Below, piece after piece: positions 1-8,690 of a stretch of DNA of 38,412 bases. The notes below the pieces were generated by a model that saw only the letters and a program-made list of their open reading frames with translations, was not told the origin of the DNA and ran no database searches. Positions within the stretch are counted from its first letter, which is position 1. Every line of letters starts with the position of its first letter. A program made the translations under genes and the position numbers. Origin of the DNA: an uncultured Pseudomonadota bacterium (lineage in GTDB: Bacteria > Desulfobacterota > BSN033 > UBA1163); contig CAKZKY010000295.1 in NCBI GenBank assembly GCA_937124575.1, positions 1-38,412 on the forward strand, read 5' to 3'.

Positions 1-27
1 CCCCTTGTGAAGGGTGAAAGAAATCGC

Positions 28-813
28 TCAATTTAGGTTAAGATAAGACTCCATCCATTTCAACCCATCTTCTGTCTTTCCCAAAGGAATATATTCACAG
101 CCGATCCATCCCTGATAACCTGCCTCATCCACGAAACGGAAGAGATTACTGAAGTTGATCTCTCCTGTTCCTGGCTCGTGACGACCTGGAACGTCCGCTA
201 ATTGAAGATGTTCGATCTTCGCAAGATTACTAAGAATGGTCTTCGTCAGATTTCCCTCCATGATCTGCATATGGTAGATATCGTATTGAAGATAGAGATT
301 GGAATGGCCAACCTCTTCAAACAATCGAAAGGCCTCCTTCGTATGGACCAGATAGAACCCGGGCATGTCCTGATCATTTAGGGGTTCGACCAAGAAGCGA
401 ATCCCCTCCTTCTCAAGGGCATTGGCCGCAAATCGGAGATTGTCAACTAAGGTCTTACGAACCTTCTCGGATGGAACTCCTTGAGGCGTCTTTCCTACCA
501 GACAGTTAATACGAGGACATCCCAATGCTTTGGCATATTCAATCGCCCTGCCCACTCCGTCCTGAAATTCTCCTTCTCGCCCCGGAATGCATGCAATCCC
601 TCGTTCCCCTGCTTGCCAGTCGCCTGCGGGAAGATTATGTAATACCTGGACAAGACCATATCGATTCAAACGTTCTACTAATTCCTCTTTGCTCCAACCG
701 TAGGGTAAGAGGTATTCGACTCCCTTAAACCCAACCTTTGCCGCCCGCTCAAAACGATCTAAAAAATCAACCTCATTGAACAGCATGGTCAGATTGGCAC
801 TAAATTTCGGCAT
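28..813 (-). CDS. hyi: hydroxypyruvate isomerase-like TIM-barrel protein
   Basis: This 261-residue protein belongs to the xylose isomerase-like TIM-barrel family (AP endonuclease 2 fold) and looks most like hydroxypyruvate isomerase, which interconverts hydroxypyruvate and tartronate semialdehyde in the cytosol; 2-oxo-tetronate isomerase is a close alternative. Visible family motifs are VEPLND with the first catalytic/metal glutamate, YDIYHMQ, HLQLADVPGRHEPGTGEI, and CEYIPLG with the second glutamate near the C-terminus. The length is normal for the family. The ATG at 813 follows GGAGGG at a 6-7 base distance. It stands alone, separated from ctpA by a spacer containing an inverted-repeat element, so no pathway partner is visible. 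Family assignment is secure; the exact substrate is inferred. Confidence 0.8.
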   Translation of the reverse strand: MPKFSANLTMLFNEVDFLDRFERAAKVGFKGVEYLLPYGWSKEELVERLNRYGLVQVLHNLPAGDWQAGERGIACIPGREGEFQDGVGRAIEYAKALGCPRINCLVGKTPQGVPSEKVRKTLVDNLRFAANALEKEGIRFLVEPLNDQDMPGFYLVHTKEAFRLFEEVGHSNLYLQYDIYHMQIMEGNLTKTILSNLAKIEHLQLADVPGRHEPGTGEINFSNLFRFVDEAGYQGWIGCEYIPLGKTEDGLKWMESYLNLN

Positions 814-860
814 AATCGCCCTCCGCTTGAATCGTCAAATTTCAAAATCGTTAAAAGAGA

Positions 861-1000
861 TAGGTTAAGGTTACGGTTACGGTGACGATGCCAGTATCGT
901 TCATAAAAGGTTAGGTTGATCGTCTTTTGACTATTTTCCTTAACCGTTACCGATAACCGAAACGGGCCTCGTTGCCCTTACCGTAAAACCTTATCTTCTA
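861..1000. repeat. intergenic inverted-repeat element, GGTTA/TTACGG type, copy A
   Basis: This fills the spacer between ctpA and hyi. The left arm contains GGTTAAGG, two TTACGG units and GATGCCAGT. The right arm, read on the other strand, contains AAGG, GGTAAGGGCAACGAGGCCCG and GGTAACGGTTAAGG. The arms are imperfectly complementary, and the same words recur in other spacers of this window near 16.6, 25.4 and 30.4 kb. No coding sequence is visible. Function is unknown. Confidence 0.5.
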
Positions 1001-1001
1001 A

Positions 1002-2327
1002 TTACCCCGATTTCTTCGTCGCAATATTTTTAAAGATTTCCCAACTCTTCAGAAGCTCAAGCGCTCGTTCTAACTGGTTATCAGCCGGTTTCTTTTCCTT
1101 CTCCTTTACCTCCACCTTTGGCTTTTCCTTCTCTTTTGTATCAATGAGATGACGCTCCAGATCCTTTTCTGAGGGTTGTTTCGGAAGTGTGGTCTTCTCC
1201 TCTTCGGTGATGGCGGGTTTGACAATGATATCAGGAACAATGCCTTTGGCCTGGATGCTCCGGCCACTTGGCGTGTAGTAGCGTGCTGTGGTGAGCCGCA
1301 GTCCTGAACCATCCTTCAGGGCGAAGATCGTCTGCACCGATCCCTTGCCAAAGGTCTGGGTTCCGAGGATGATTCCACGACCATGATCTTGAATAGCTCC
1401 AGCCACAATCTCCGCGCCACTTGCGCTTCCTCCATTGACCAGAACAACAAGAGGATAACGGGAGAGATTGTCATCCTGTGATTGGGCATTAAATTTCATC
1501 TTCTGTTCCTCTTTTCTTCCCTCGATGGAGACGATGATACCTGATTCAATGAATCGGTCCGCAATTTTGACCGCCTGATCCAGAAGACCGCCTGGGTTGT
1601 TCCGAAGGTCGAGGATAAGCCCCTTCAACCCGCCTTTGGTCTCATCCTCTAAGGCCTTGATGGCCTTCTGAAATTCAGCGTCCGTCTTCTCCTGGAACTG
1701 TGTGATCCGAACATATCCGTAATGTTTCTCCTGCAGTTCGTATCGAACACTCCGAACTGGAATCACATCGCGGATCAATGTAAACTCTCTGGGCTTAGGA
1801 AAACCCTCTCTCATGATGGTGAGGGTGACCTTCGAACCTTTGGGCCCTCTCATTCGTTTCACGCTCTCCAACAAAGTCAGGTTTTTTGTTGGCTCTCCAT
1901 CAATCCTGAGAATCTGATCTCCTGCTTGAATCCCTGCTCGAAACGCTGGTGTATCCTCGATGGGAGAGACCACGGTGAGCACGCCTTCTTTGATGGTGAT
2001 CTCTAAGCCCAACCCTTCGAACCGGCCCTTGGTCTCCTCCTGCATCTCCTTATACATTTGGGGTGGCAGAAAGGCCGAATGAGGATCCAGTGTCTCTAAC
2101 ATACCCTTGATTGCTCCATAGACCAAGTCCTTCGATTTGGTCTCCTCCACATACTCCTTCTGAAGAAGCCCAAGCACATCCGTAAATACCCTCAGGTCTT
2201 CATAGATGGGGTTGGAAAGGGCTGAGACCTTGTGAAAACGGCCCAAGCCCACAGTTACCCCTAAGATAAAAACCAGAAAGACCACTGAGATGATCTTTAA
2301 ATTTCTCATTCCTTTTCCGTATGACAT
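1002..2327 (-). CDS. ctpA: carboxyl-terminal processing protease (S41 family)
   Basis: This 441-residue periplasmic serine protease degrades or trims envelope proteins from their C-termini. An N-terminal hydrophobic segment (about residues 12-30) acts as signal or anchor. A PDZ domain follows (about 85-165), then the S41 catalytic domain with the SAS motif (catalytic Ser303) and FGKG (Lys328); the 25-residue spacing is that of the known Ser-Lys dyad. A Lys/Glu-rich tail of about 60 residues follows. I chose the ATG at 2327 because AAGGAGG lies 5 bases upstream; the ATG pair at 2348/2345 has a poorly spaced ribosome site. It follows the EnvC-like gene by about 140 bases, so it is probably the last gene of the ftsE-ftsX-envC unit, a common deltaproteobacterial arrangement. 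Confidence 0.92.
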   Translation of the reverse strand: MSYGKGMRNLKIISVVFLVFILGVTVGLGRFHKVSALSNPIYEDLRVFTDVLGLLQKEYVEETKSKDLVYGAIKGMLETLDPHSAFLPPQMYKEMQEETKGRFEGLGLEITIKEGVLTVVSPIEDTPAFRAGIQAGDQILRIDGEPTKNLTLLESVKRMRGPKGSKVTLTIMREGFPKPREFTLIRDVIPVRSVRYELQEKHYGYVRITQFQEKTDAEFQKAIKALEDETKGGLKGLILDLRNNPGGLLDQAVKIADRFIESGIIVSIEGRKEEQKMKFNAQSQDDNLSRYPLVVLVNGGSASGAEIVAGAIQDHGRGIILGTQTFGKGSVQTIFALKDGSGLRLTTARYYTPSGRSIQAKGIVPDIIVKPAITEEEKTTLPKQPSEKDLERHLIDTKEKEKPKVEVKEKEKKPADNQLERALELLKSWEIFKNIATKKSG

Positions 2328-2468
2328 ATCATCCTCCTTATTCATCATTTCCTTCTTGACTCATCTCTTTCTAAAAGCAAGCTCCCTAAGAAAGCCTTCG
2401 ATTTTCCAACGTGACAACTCACACCCCAATTGGGGCCAAGCTTCGCACAGAATAACGAACGAGGTTTT

Positions 2469-3647
2469 CTAATGGGATGAAGCCAATTTATCCGGTTGTG
2501 AAATCCAATCCATGGGGTCCTGCGCCTTTCCCTGAAGTCGAATCTCAAAGTAGAGAGAGGGCCCCTTCAGCGCTCCGGCACTCCCGACTAAACCGATCAC
2601 TTCTCCCTGGGTCACCTCATCCCCTGCTTTCTTCAGCAACTGGGAGCAGTATCCCGATACTGTAAAGACATGTTCTCCGTGATCAATGATCACAATATTG
2701 CCAAACCCTTTGAACCAATCGGCATAGAGGACTTTTCCGGGAAGGACCGCCCGAATCTCAGCCCCCATGGGCGCCTGGATCTCAATGCCGTTCTGACCTC
2801 TCTCTTTGAAAAACGAAAGGACCTTTCCATGGACCGGCGGGGTCAGCTTTCCTTTAAAATTTTCAGGTTTCGATTTTCCATAGGAGAGAAGGCTTTTCTC
2901 CCGCTCCAGTTTCTGTATTAGAGCCTGGAGATTTTTTGCCCTCTCCTCTAATTCCTGAATCAGTTTCTGATAAACCATCTTCTGGTTCTGAATCGAGCGG
3001 AGAAGAACCTGTTTCTCTTTTCGGATATCCTGAATCTCGACCTTCTTCTTCTCCACCTCCGCGATGTTTCGTTCCAAATGAGATTGATCCTGGGTCAGCT
3101 CCTCCTGGTATCGCTCCTTTAAAGCAACCTGATACTGGTAGGTCTGAACCAGACGGGCATCCGAGTCGAGAATGATCCTGAAATACTTATCCGTCTTCCA
3201 GAGATCTGGAAAGGACTGGGAAGTCAGAAGCAATGTCTCTGGAGGCGTTCTTCCCATCTTATAAAGAGCAGTCAATCTGGAATGGAGTTCTCCTCTGGTC
3301 CGCTCCAATCCAGCATTGAGCATGACGATCTGGCCTCTGGTTTGGCGGAGCCTCTCCCTGATCTGGGCAAGATGCCCTTCCAACTGTTTCAGTTCTCTCT
3401 CTTTTTTATAAAGTTCAGTCTCCAGGAAGTTAAGATTTTCCAGAATGGATGACTCTTTTCCTCGGATCTCTCTCTCTTTCTTCCGGGTGATGGAGATCTC
3501 TTTTTTAATCTCATTGATATCCTTCTTCTTCTGAGTGATATCTTTCTCGATCTGTTCTTTTCGACTAGCTTGAACCTCAGAAAAGGCAAGAGCCAGGATC
3601 AGTCCTGAAACGATCGCGATGATGAAAACATTCATTCCTCTTTTCAT
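2469..3647 (-). CDS. envC: EnvC-like murein hydrolase activator (degenerate LytM/M23 domain)
   Basis: The 392-residue protein starts with a signal peptide (hydrophobic residues 7-22, VQA-S cleavage region). A long charged coiled coil covers about residues 27-250, and a LytM/peptidase M23 domain about 270-385. EnvC binds FtsX from the periplasmic side and switches on cell-wall amidases during division. The zinc ligands of active M23 enzymes are replaced here: the HxxxD position reads NGIE, the HxH position reads YFE, and the YxH position reads GYC. The domain is therefore predicted to be non-hydrolytic, as in E. coli EnvC. It begins only seven bases after ftsX ends, supporting an FtsEX-EnvC module. 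Confidence 0.88.
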   Translation of the reverse strand: MKRGMNVFIIAIVSGLILALAFSEVQASRKEQIEKDITQKKKDINEIKKEISITRKKEREIRGKESSILENLNFLETELYKKERELKQLEGHLAQIRERLRQTRGQIVMLNAGLERTRGELHSRLTALYKMGRTPPETLLLTSQSFPDLWKTDKYFRIILDSDARLVQTYQYQVALKERYQEELTQDQSHLERNIAEVEKKKVEIQDIRKEKQVLLRSIQNQKMVYQKLIQELEERAKNLQALIQKLEREKSLLSYGKSKPENFKGKLTPPVHGKVLSFFKERGQNGIEIQAPMGAEIRAVLPGKVLYADWFKGFGNIVIIDHGEHVFTVSGYCSQLLKKAGDEVTQGEVIGLVGSAGALKGPSLYFEIRLQGKAQDPMDWISQPDKLASSH

Positions 3648-3654
3648 CGATCAC

Positions 3655-4557
3655 TCACCGGCTATACCTCAAAAACCTCATCGAGGCAACAAAACTGCCA
3701 AAAAGACTGAGGATCACCCCGCCTAACAGGACCCATGTGATCGTCTCCCAGGGTAGGAAGAGAATCGGAATACCTGCGATCCATCCCTTCAATAAAGGGG
3801 TGATCGTGGCAACGATAACCTGGTATAACAGGAAGAGAAGACCGATGGCCATCCCTGCTCCGAGGAGTCCTTGGATGAGTCCTTCCATATAAAACGGGAT
3901 CTGTATAAAGGCTGGATGGGCACCCATCATCTGCATGGCTTCAATCTCCTCCTTACGAGAAGCAATGGTGAGCTGAAGCGTATTAGAAACAATGAAGATG
4001 ATGGCCGCCAGAAGAAGCCCTCCCAAAATCCACTGAGTAAGTCGAACCAGGTGAACCAACACAGAGAAAGTTTCGATCCACTCCTGCCCATATTGGATCT
4101 CTTCAATCTGTGAAACTTGTTTCAGATAAGAGATCACCTCTCCTATCTTCGTCTGGCCCCAGTAATCTTTCTTCAACCGAATCTCGATCGATGGGGGAAG
4201 GACGGCTGGCTGAATACCCTCGAGAAGTTTCTTCTGGGCTCCCAACCTCTCCTCCATAAAAGCCATGGCATCGAAAGGAGAGATATAGTTGACCGTTTCC
4301 ACTCCATCGAGTTTCCGAATCTGTGCCAAAATCGATTCCACCTCACTCAGGGAAACCCCTCGCTTTAGATAGGCGATCACCTCGAACTTCTCTTCCCAGA
4401 TTCTCAAAAGAGAGGTTAGATTAAAAGCAACCAAGGAGAAGGATGAAAAGATCAGCAAAGAAATTCCAATGATGGCAATGGTGGTCAGATTAGGGAAGAG
4501 ATTTCCCTTCATATTGCGAAGGGCCCTTCTCATCGCATAACCTAAGAAAGAGAGCAT
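3655..4557 (-). CDS. ftsX: cell division ABC transporter permease FtsX
   Basis: FtsX is the membrane half of the FtsEX complex, which uses ATP hydrolysis to control peptidoglycan hydrolases at the septum. This 300-residue protein has the expected layout. A first transmembrane helix lies near residues 25-47, and an extracytoplasmic loop of about 120 residues follows, including the segment on membrane bending and DGVETVNYISPFDA. Three further helices form the FtsX permease domain at about 170-295, with the ASRKEEIEAMQMMGA coupling-loop motif. The start overlaps the end of ftsE by 16 bases, indicating translational coupling, and the EnvC-like gene follows by seven bases. Confidence 0.93.
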   Translation of the reverse strand: MLSFLGYAMRRALRNMKGNLFPNLTTIAIIGISLLIFSSFSLVAFNLTSLLRIWEEKFEVIAYLKRGVSLSEVESILAQIRKLDGVETVNYISPFDAMAFMEERLGAQKKLLEGIQPAVLPPSIEIRLKKDYWGQTKIGEVISYLKQVSQIEEIQYGQEWIETFSVLVHLVRLTQWILGGLLLAAIIFIVSNTLQLTIASRKEEIEAMQMMGAHPAFIQIPFYMEGLIQGLLGAGMAIGLLFLLYQVIVATITPLLKGWIAGIPILFLPWETITWVLLGGVILSLFGSFVASMRFLRYSR

Positions 4558-5243
4558 TCTATGGATTTCACCTCTTCGTTGCTTTCCGCCTCTCCTGCTT
4601 TCCCTCCCGAAAGAGAAATGACCCGATGATGAGGGTGGTGTTGAATCAATTGATTATCCTGAGTCGCAACGACAATCGTCGTCCCTCTTTGATGAAATTC
4701 AGTAAAGATCTCCATCACCCGAGCGGTCATCTCATCATCCAGAATGGAGGTGGGTTCATCTGCCAAAATTAAAGAAGGGTCCTTGACCAGGGCTCTGGCA
4801 ATGGTTACCCTCTGTTGCTCTCCAGCAGAAAGGGAGAGAATTGAATCTTTTTCCCGCTCCGCAAGCCCTATTTTTCCAAGAATCTCGGAAACCTTCTCCT
4901 TAATCTCTTTCAGCGGATGACCTGTGACCTCAAGTGCAAAAGCGAGATTTTCGCCCACGTTTCGATCTCTCAGAAGTTTAAAATCCGGCGAGATAATCCC
5001 CATCATCTTTCTCAGTTGATAGACTTTCTTAAATCCGGGCTGGGTGAGACGTATCCTGTTGACAATCACCTCTCCACTGGTTGGTTTTTCAGCGCCGAAA
5101 AGGATGCGTATAAGGGTACTCTTCCCCGAACCACTCCGACCCTCAATGAAAACAAACTCTCCTGTTGTCACCTCCAGGTCAAGATCTGAGAATACAGTGA
5201 TCTGATTAGGATAAGTCTTCGAGACAGAAAACATCTGTATCAT
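4542..5243 (-). CDS. ftsE: cell division ATP-binding protein FtsE
   Basis: This cytoplasmic ABC ATPase powers FtsX. Motifs are in order: Walker [10 protein letters not shown] (about residues 33-41), ABC signature LSAGEQQR, Walker [10 protein letters not shown], and the H-loop region with Gln (VVATQDN) where many ABC proteins have His. The reading frame extends upstream to a TTG at 5279, but the first ATG (5243, beginning [11 protein letters not shown]) matches the usual FtsE N-terminus and gives 233 residues, close to the normal length. The ribosome site in front of it is weak. It is first in the ftsE-ftsX-envC series and overlaps ftsX. Confidence 0.92.
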   Translation of the reverse strand: MIQMFSVSKTYPNQITVFSDLDLEVTTGEFVFIEGRSGSGKSTLIRILFGAEKPTSGEVIVNRIRLTQPGFKKVYQLRKMMGIISPDFKLLRDRNVGENLAFALEVTGHPLKEIKEKVSEILGKIGLAEREKDSILSLSAGEQQRVTIARALVKDPSLILADEPTSILDDEMTARVMEIFTEFHQRGTTIVVATQDNQLIQHHPHHRVISLSGGKAGEAESNEEVKSIECSLS

Positions 5244-5349
5244 TAAGTCCAAACTAACACGAACCCCCTTTTTTTTCAAGAAAATTGCCTAGAGTGCGGG
5301 GTTTGGATTACGCTATCGTTTTGACCAGAGAAGGGCAAATCATCTTTCA

Positions 5350-5393
5350 TAAAAAATTGTTCCTAAAAATGCGATCGCTTTTTTAGGAACAAT
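5350..5393 (-). terminator. Rho-independent terminator after the crotonase gene
   Basis: A perfect 14-base inverted repeat (ATTGTTCCTAAAAA and its complement, 5356-5369 and 5380-5393) encloses a 10-base loop containing the palindrome GCGATCGC. On the minus strand the stem is followed by a run of T. It sits about 90 bases after the crotonase stop and upstream of ftsE, so it should end the FKBP-S1-crotonase transcript. Confidence 0.65.
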
Positions 5394-5480
5394 CTCAAGA
5401 GGGAAGTCAGTTTGGAGAGAATAAAGAAGGAAGAAAAGGCGGACCCTATTGCTTCTATAGGTCTTAGAAATGTCAACCCT

Positions 5481-6269
5481 TCATTTCCCTGAAAATACCG
5501 GTCTTCTCTTTTCAAGAAAGGCTTTGGCGGCTTCCTGGTGATCAGCCGTCTCTGACAGCAGCGATAATTGAGAAGAGATGTAGTCGAGGTGAGATCTTAA
5601 GTTACTGGTCTGAGCCTGGTAGATTGCCCGCTTCATCATCCGAATGGCAAGTGGAGGCTTGCTGGCGATCTTTTCGGCAAGCTTCATTGTCTCTTCCATG
5701 AGCCGCTCATGGGGAACAACTTGGTTGACCAGACCAATCTCCAAGGCCTCCTGCGGAGTGAGAACATCTCCGGTCAATAACAATTCCATTGCTTTTCCGA
5801 GCCCTACCAGCCTCGGCAGAAAATAGGCTCCTCCATCTCCGGGAACAAGCCCCAATAAAATATAAGACTCCGAAAGTTTTGCTTGGTCCGAGCAGACTCT
5901 GAGGTCGCACATCATGGCCATATCGAGGCCTGCACCCATGGCCGAACCATTGATGGCTGCAATCACAGGTTTGTCAAGGTCTTCGAGCGTCAGGGCAATC
6001 CGATGAACCCCCTCCCAGAGAAATCGCTTCATATCCCACATCCGAAGTTTTCCCTCTGCCATGTCCCGTATGTTTCCTCCGGAGCAGAAAGTATCGCCTT
6101 CACCAGTAACAATAATGACCCGAATATCAGAATCATCTCTGGCTTTCTCAAGAAACTGGTGCCAGAGCGTTAACATCTCATTACTAAAAGTATTCTTCAC
6201 CTCTGGTCGGTTCAGCCTGATAATGGCAATATGTCCTTGGGTTTGATAGAGGACATGGGGTTGGCTCAT
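5481..6269 (-). CDS. enoyl-CoA hydratase/isomerase (crotonase) family protein
   Basis: The 262-residue protein has the crotonase fold: the RLNRPEVKN start, the oxyanion-hole loop DTFCSGGNI, GSAMGAGLDMAMMCD, GLVPGDGGAYFLPRLVG, and a C-terminal EKRRPVFSGK. The two glutamates that act in classical enoyl-CoA hydratase are both changed: the CELAMM glutamate is Asp, and the PEI glutamate is Tyr in ESYILLG. The reaction may therefore differ from simple hydration, for example isomerisation or a reaction in alicyclic or aromatic acyl-CoA breakdown. I use the ATG at 6269 because GAAGGAG is six bases upstream. It begins 16 bases after the S1 gene stops, so the two are probably co-transcribed. The family is certain; the substrate is not known. 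Confidence 0.85.
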   Translation of the reverse strand: MSQPHVLYQTQGHIAIIRLNRPEVKNTFSNEMLTLWHQFLEKARDDSDIRVIIVTGEGDTFCSGGNIRDMAEGKLRMWDMKRFLWEGVHRIALTLEDLDKPVIAAINGSAMGAGLDMAMMCDLRVCSDQAKLSESYILLGLVPGDGGAYFLPRLVGLGKAMELLLTGDVLTPQEALEIGLVNQVVPHERLMEETMKLAEKIASKPPLAIRMMKRAIYQAQTSNLRSHLDYISSQLSLLSETADHQEAAKAFLEKRRPVFSGK

Positions 6270-6285
6270 CTTAATCTCCTTCAAT

Positions 6286-7761
6286 TCAGTCTTTCGTCTC
6301 TTTCTGTTTTAACTTCAGATTCTTAAACACATCGCCAAGAGTTCCAAGTTTTCCGCTCCGATCCTCCCTATGGAGAAACTTCTCATAATCCTCCCGATCC
6401 TCTCTCTCCTCCATCGTTCTCTGCGAGAGACGAATCTTCCCCTTCTCATCCATGGAGACAATCTCAACCTGAATCTCTTTCCCTCTGGGAAACCTCTTTT
6501 TAATATCTCCCTTTTCAGAGGATCTTAACTCCTCGCTTGGAAGCAGACCATTCACCTTTCCTCCAACCTGGGGAAGTCGCACAAAGAGGCCATAGGGCTT
6601 GACATCTTCAACAATCCCTTTGAGGACCTGTCCCACTTCAAGACGAGCCTGGCCCGACCCTTCCTCTTCGCTCATCTTTCTCTGAATGGCTGCCTCTTTA
6701 ATGGATAGCGAGATACGACGCGCTTCTCGGTCAATCCCCATGACCAGCACATCCACCCAATCCCCTTCTTTCAGAAATTAACCAGGATGGGAAATACGGT
6801 CATAACTGATCTCAGAGACGTGGACCAGGCCATCCACACCTGGAGCCACCTCCACAAAGGCTCCAAAGTCCGTAAGCCTCGAGACTTTTCCTCGAACGAT
6901 CTCTCCCTCGTCAAATCCGAGCCCTTTCTCCCAGGAATCTGGTTCAAGGGCTTTGATAGAAAGAGAAATTTTAGGTTTTCCCTCTTTATCCAGTTCGATC
7001 TTCAGGACTTTGACGTTCACCATCTGGCCTTGTTTTAAGACTTCAGACGGATGGTCTATTCTTCCATGAGAGACTTCAGAGATGTGAACCATTCCTTCCA
7101 CTCCGCCTAAATCTGCAAAAGCACCGAATTTGGTCAGCTTCGTCACCTTCCCTTCACATTCCAAATCTGGCTTCAGCCGTTCCAAAGTCTCTCTCGATCT
7201 CTTCTCCTGCTCCTCCTCAAGAAGCATGCGACGGGATACGATGATATTCCTTCCCTTCTCCTTGATCTCCATAATGCGAAAGAGGTAGCGGCCTCCAAGA
7301 TGGTCCTCTGGCTTCTCTGTAAAGATCAGGTCAATCTGGCTTAATGGACAGAAGGCGCGAAGACCTGAAAGGTCAATTTCAAAACCTCCTTTGACCACCG
7401 ACGAAACTCTCCCCTCCACAGGAATGAGATTCTCTTTTGCATCCAGCAGCAGATCAAGGGCATCTGTGCCTATAATTTTCATCCCTTTGGTCAGATGGAT
7501 GCCATCTTTTGTCGAAGCCACCCGCAACTCAACCTGATCTCCGGATTTAACGGTCAGATTCCCATTGTCATCTAAAAATTCGCCAATATCGACAGTCCCC
7601 TCGCTCTTCCCACCCAAATCCACAAAGATGGTGTCCTTGCCAATCTTTGCAACAATTCCGGATACTCGCTCCCCCGGACGAACTTTCCGGCTCGGAGTCT
7701 CAAAACTGGCTTTTAAAAGCTCCTCAAAACTGATCTCCTCATTCATCTCTCTTTCTGCCAT
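6286..7761 (-). pseudogene. rpsA: ribosomal protein S1-like gene with in-frame TAA in domain 4
   Basis: Read through, this is a 491-residue protein with five S1 RNA-binding domains (about residues 26-95, 107-177, 197-268, 283-352 and 377-450), the size of the compact S1 proteins that help mRNA onto the 30S subunit. Codon 328 (6778-6780) is TAA within domain 4, between SYDRISHPG and FLKEGDWVDVLV. The frame is intact on both sides, so this is a single-codon stop rather than a frameshift; Glu (GAA) or another charged residue is expected there. A restart is possible at GTG 6756, but it would produce a broken domain. An S1 gene is normally essential, so a sequence error, a duplicate gene elsewhere or readthrough must be considered. 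The ATG at 7761 has AAGGTGG upstream. Confidence 0.85.
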
Positions 7762-7820
7762 TATCGTCCACCTTCATTAATGAAAATCTCTAAATCGGAT
7801 TGCTCAGGAAATATGTTTTT

Positions 7821-8519
7821 CTATTTCTTCTCCTGGATGGAAATCAGCTCAACCTCGAAGATCAGTGTGGCGTTAGGGCCGATCTGAAGACCGGCTCCCT
7901 GCTCTCCGTAGGCCAGTGAAGACGGAATGAAGAGTTGCCACTTTGCTCCCTCTTCCATCAACTGAAGGGCTTCGGTCCACCCGGGAATCACTGCATTAAC
8001 CGGAAAGCTGGCCGGTTCCCCTCGCTTGTAAGAGCTATCAAATTCCGTTCCATCAATCAGTTTACCCCGGTAGTGCGTCGTGACCGTATCCGTAGCTTTT
8101 GGCTTCTTTCCGCTTCCCTTCTTAATGACTTTGTACTGAAGGCCACTCGGTAAAGTCACCACACCCTCTTTTTTCTTATTCGCCGCCAGGAAGGCCTCTC
8201 CTTCTTTCTTATTCTTCTCGCTCGTTTGTTTCATCCTCTCCTCCTGTTTGGCCTTCATCTCCTTCTGAAAGGCAGTAATCGTTTCGTTTGTCTCCTTCTC
8301 GGTTAATAAGGATTTATTGCCCGAGAGCGCATCCTTCAAACCCTGAAATAGGATTTCTGGATGGACCTCGACCCCCTGGTTTTTCAGGTTGGTGCCAATA
8401 TCCATCCCGATGAGATAGCTGATCCGATCTTTCTGAGTTTTTAAAGCAAGACTTCCTTGGCCACTCACCTGGCTCGCTAAAAAGAGAATCCCTAAAATCA
8501 TGATCCAATAGTATCTCAT
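7821..8519 (-). CDS. FKBP-type peptidyl-prolyl cis-trans isomerase, exported
   Basis: The 232-residue protein resembles FkpA/Mip. It has a signal peptide (hydrophobic residues 6-20, cleavage near VSG-Q), an N-terminal dimerisation domain of charged helices (about 24-115), and an FKBP domain (about 125-230). FKBP motifs seen are VTTHYRGKLIDGTEFDSS, VIPGWTEALQLM, and SSLAYGEQGAG followed by LIFEVELISI. It should fold proteins in the periplasm by proline isomerisation. The ATG at 8519 has GGAGG eight bases upstream. It is probably the first gene of a unit with S1 and the crotonase gene, from which it is separated by 59 bases. Confidence 0.9.
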   Translation of the reverse strand: MRYYWIMILGILFLASQVSGQGSLALKTQKDRISYLIGMDIGTNLKNQGVEVHPEILFQGLKDALSGNKSLLTEKETNETITAFQKEMKAKQEERMKQTSEKNKKEGEAFLAANKKKEGVVTLPSGLQYKVIKKGSGKKPKATDTVTTHYRGKLIDGTEFDSSYKRGEPASFPVNAVIPGWTEALQLMEEGAKWQLFIPSSLAYGEQGAGLQIGPNATLIFEVELISIQEKK

Positions 8520-8591
8520 GGAATTTTCCTCCCTTTCTTTCTCAATTGAGACAACTCATAAATTTCTCACCGGGACGATACATTTTCTTAA

Positions 8592-8621
8592 ATTGTAAAC
8601 GGATATCCTCGGCGATTGCAA
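8592..8621 (-). promoter_or_regulatory. candidate sigma-70 promoter for the FKBP-S1 unit
   Basis: On the minus strand TTGCAA (8616-8621) and TACAAT (8592-8597) are spaced by 18 bases, about 70 bases upstream of the FKBP start and immediately after the nuo terminator. The -10 is good and the -35 is imperfect. This rests on sequence similarity only. Confidence 0.3.
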
Positions 8622-8657
8622 AGAAAAAAAGAGCGTCCGGCTTTATCAGCCGACGCC
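8621..8657 (-). terminator. Rho-independent terminator of the nuo operon
   Basis: On the minus strand a GC-rich hairpin pairs GCGTC with GACGC and GGCT with AGCC, with one bulged G and a short A/T loop. A T-rich run (seven T in a row) follows. It lies about 35 bases after the nuoN stop, so it ends the long complex I transcript. Confidence 0.75.
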
Positions 8658-8690
8658 CTCCCATCTTTCTGAGCCGATCCTGCCTTCCAA

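Noticed and set aside
2424-2435. Perfect 12-base palindrome CCCCAATTGGGG between the EnvC-like gene and ctpA
   Set aside because: It is a single copy without a T-run or known operator match; too little to call.
6286-7761. Stop-codon recoding as an explanation for the S1 gene
   Set aside because: The codon is TAA, not UGA or UAG, and every other gene in the window uses TAA as a normal stop, so general or Sec/Pyl recoding is not supported.
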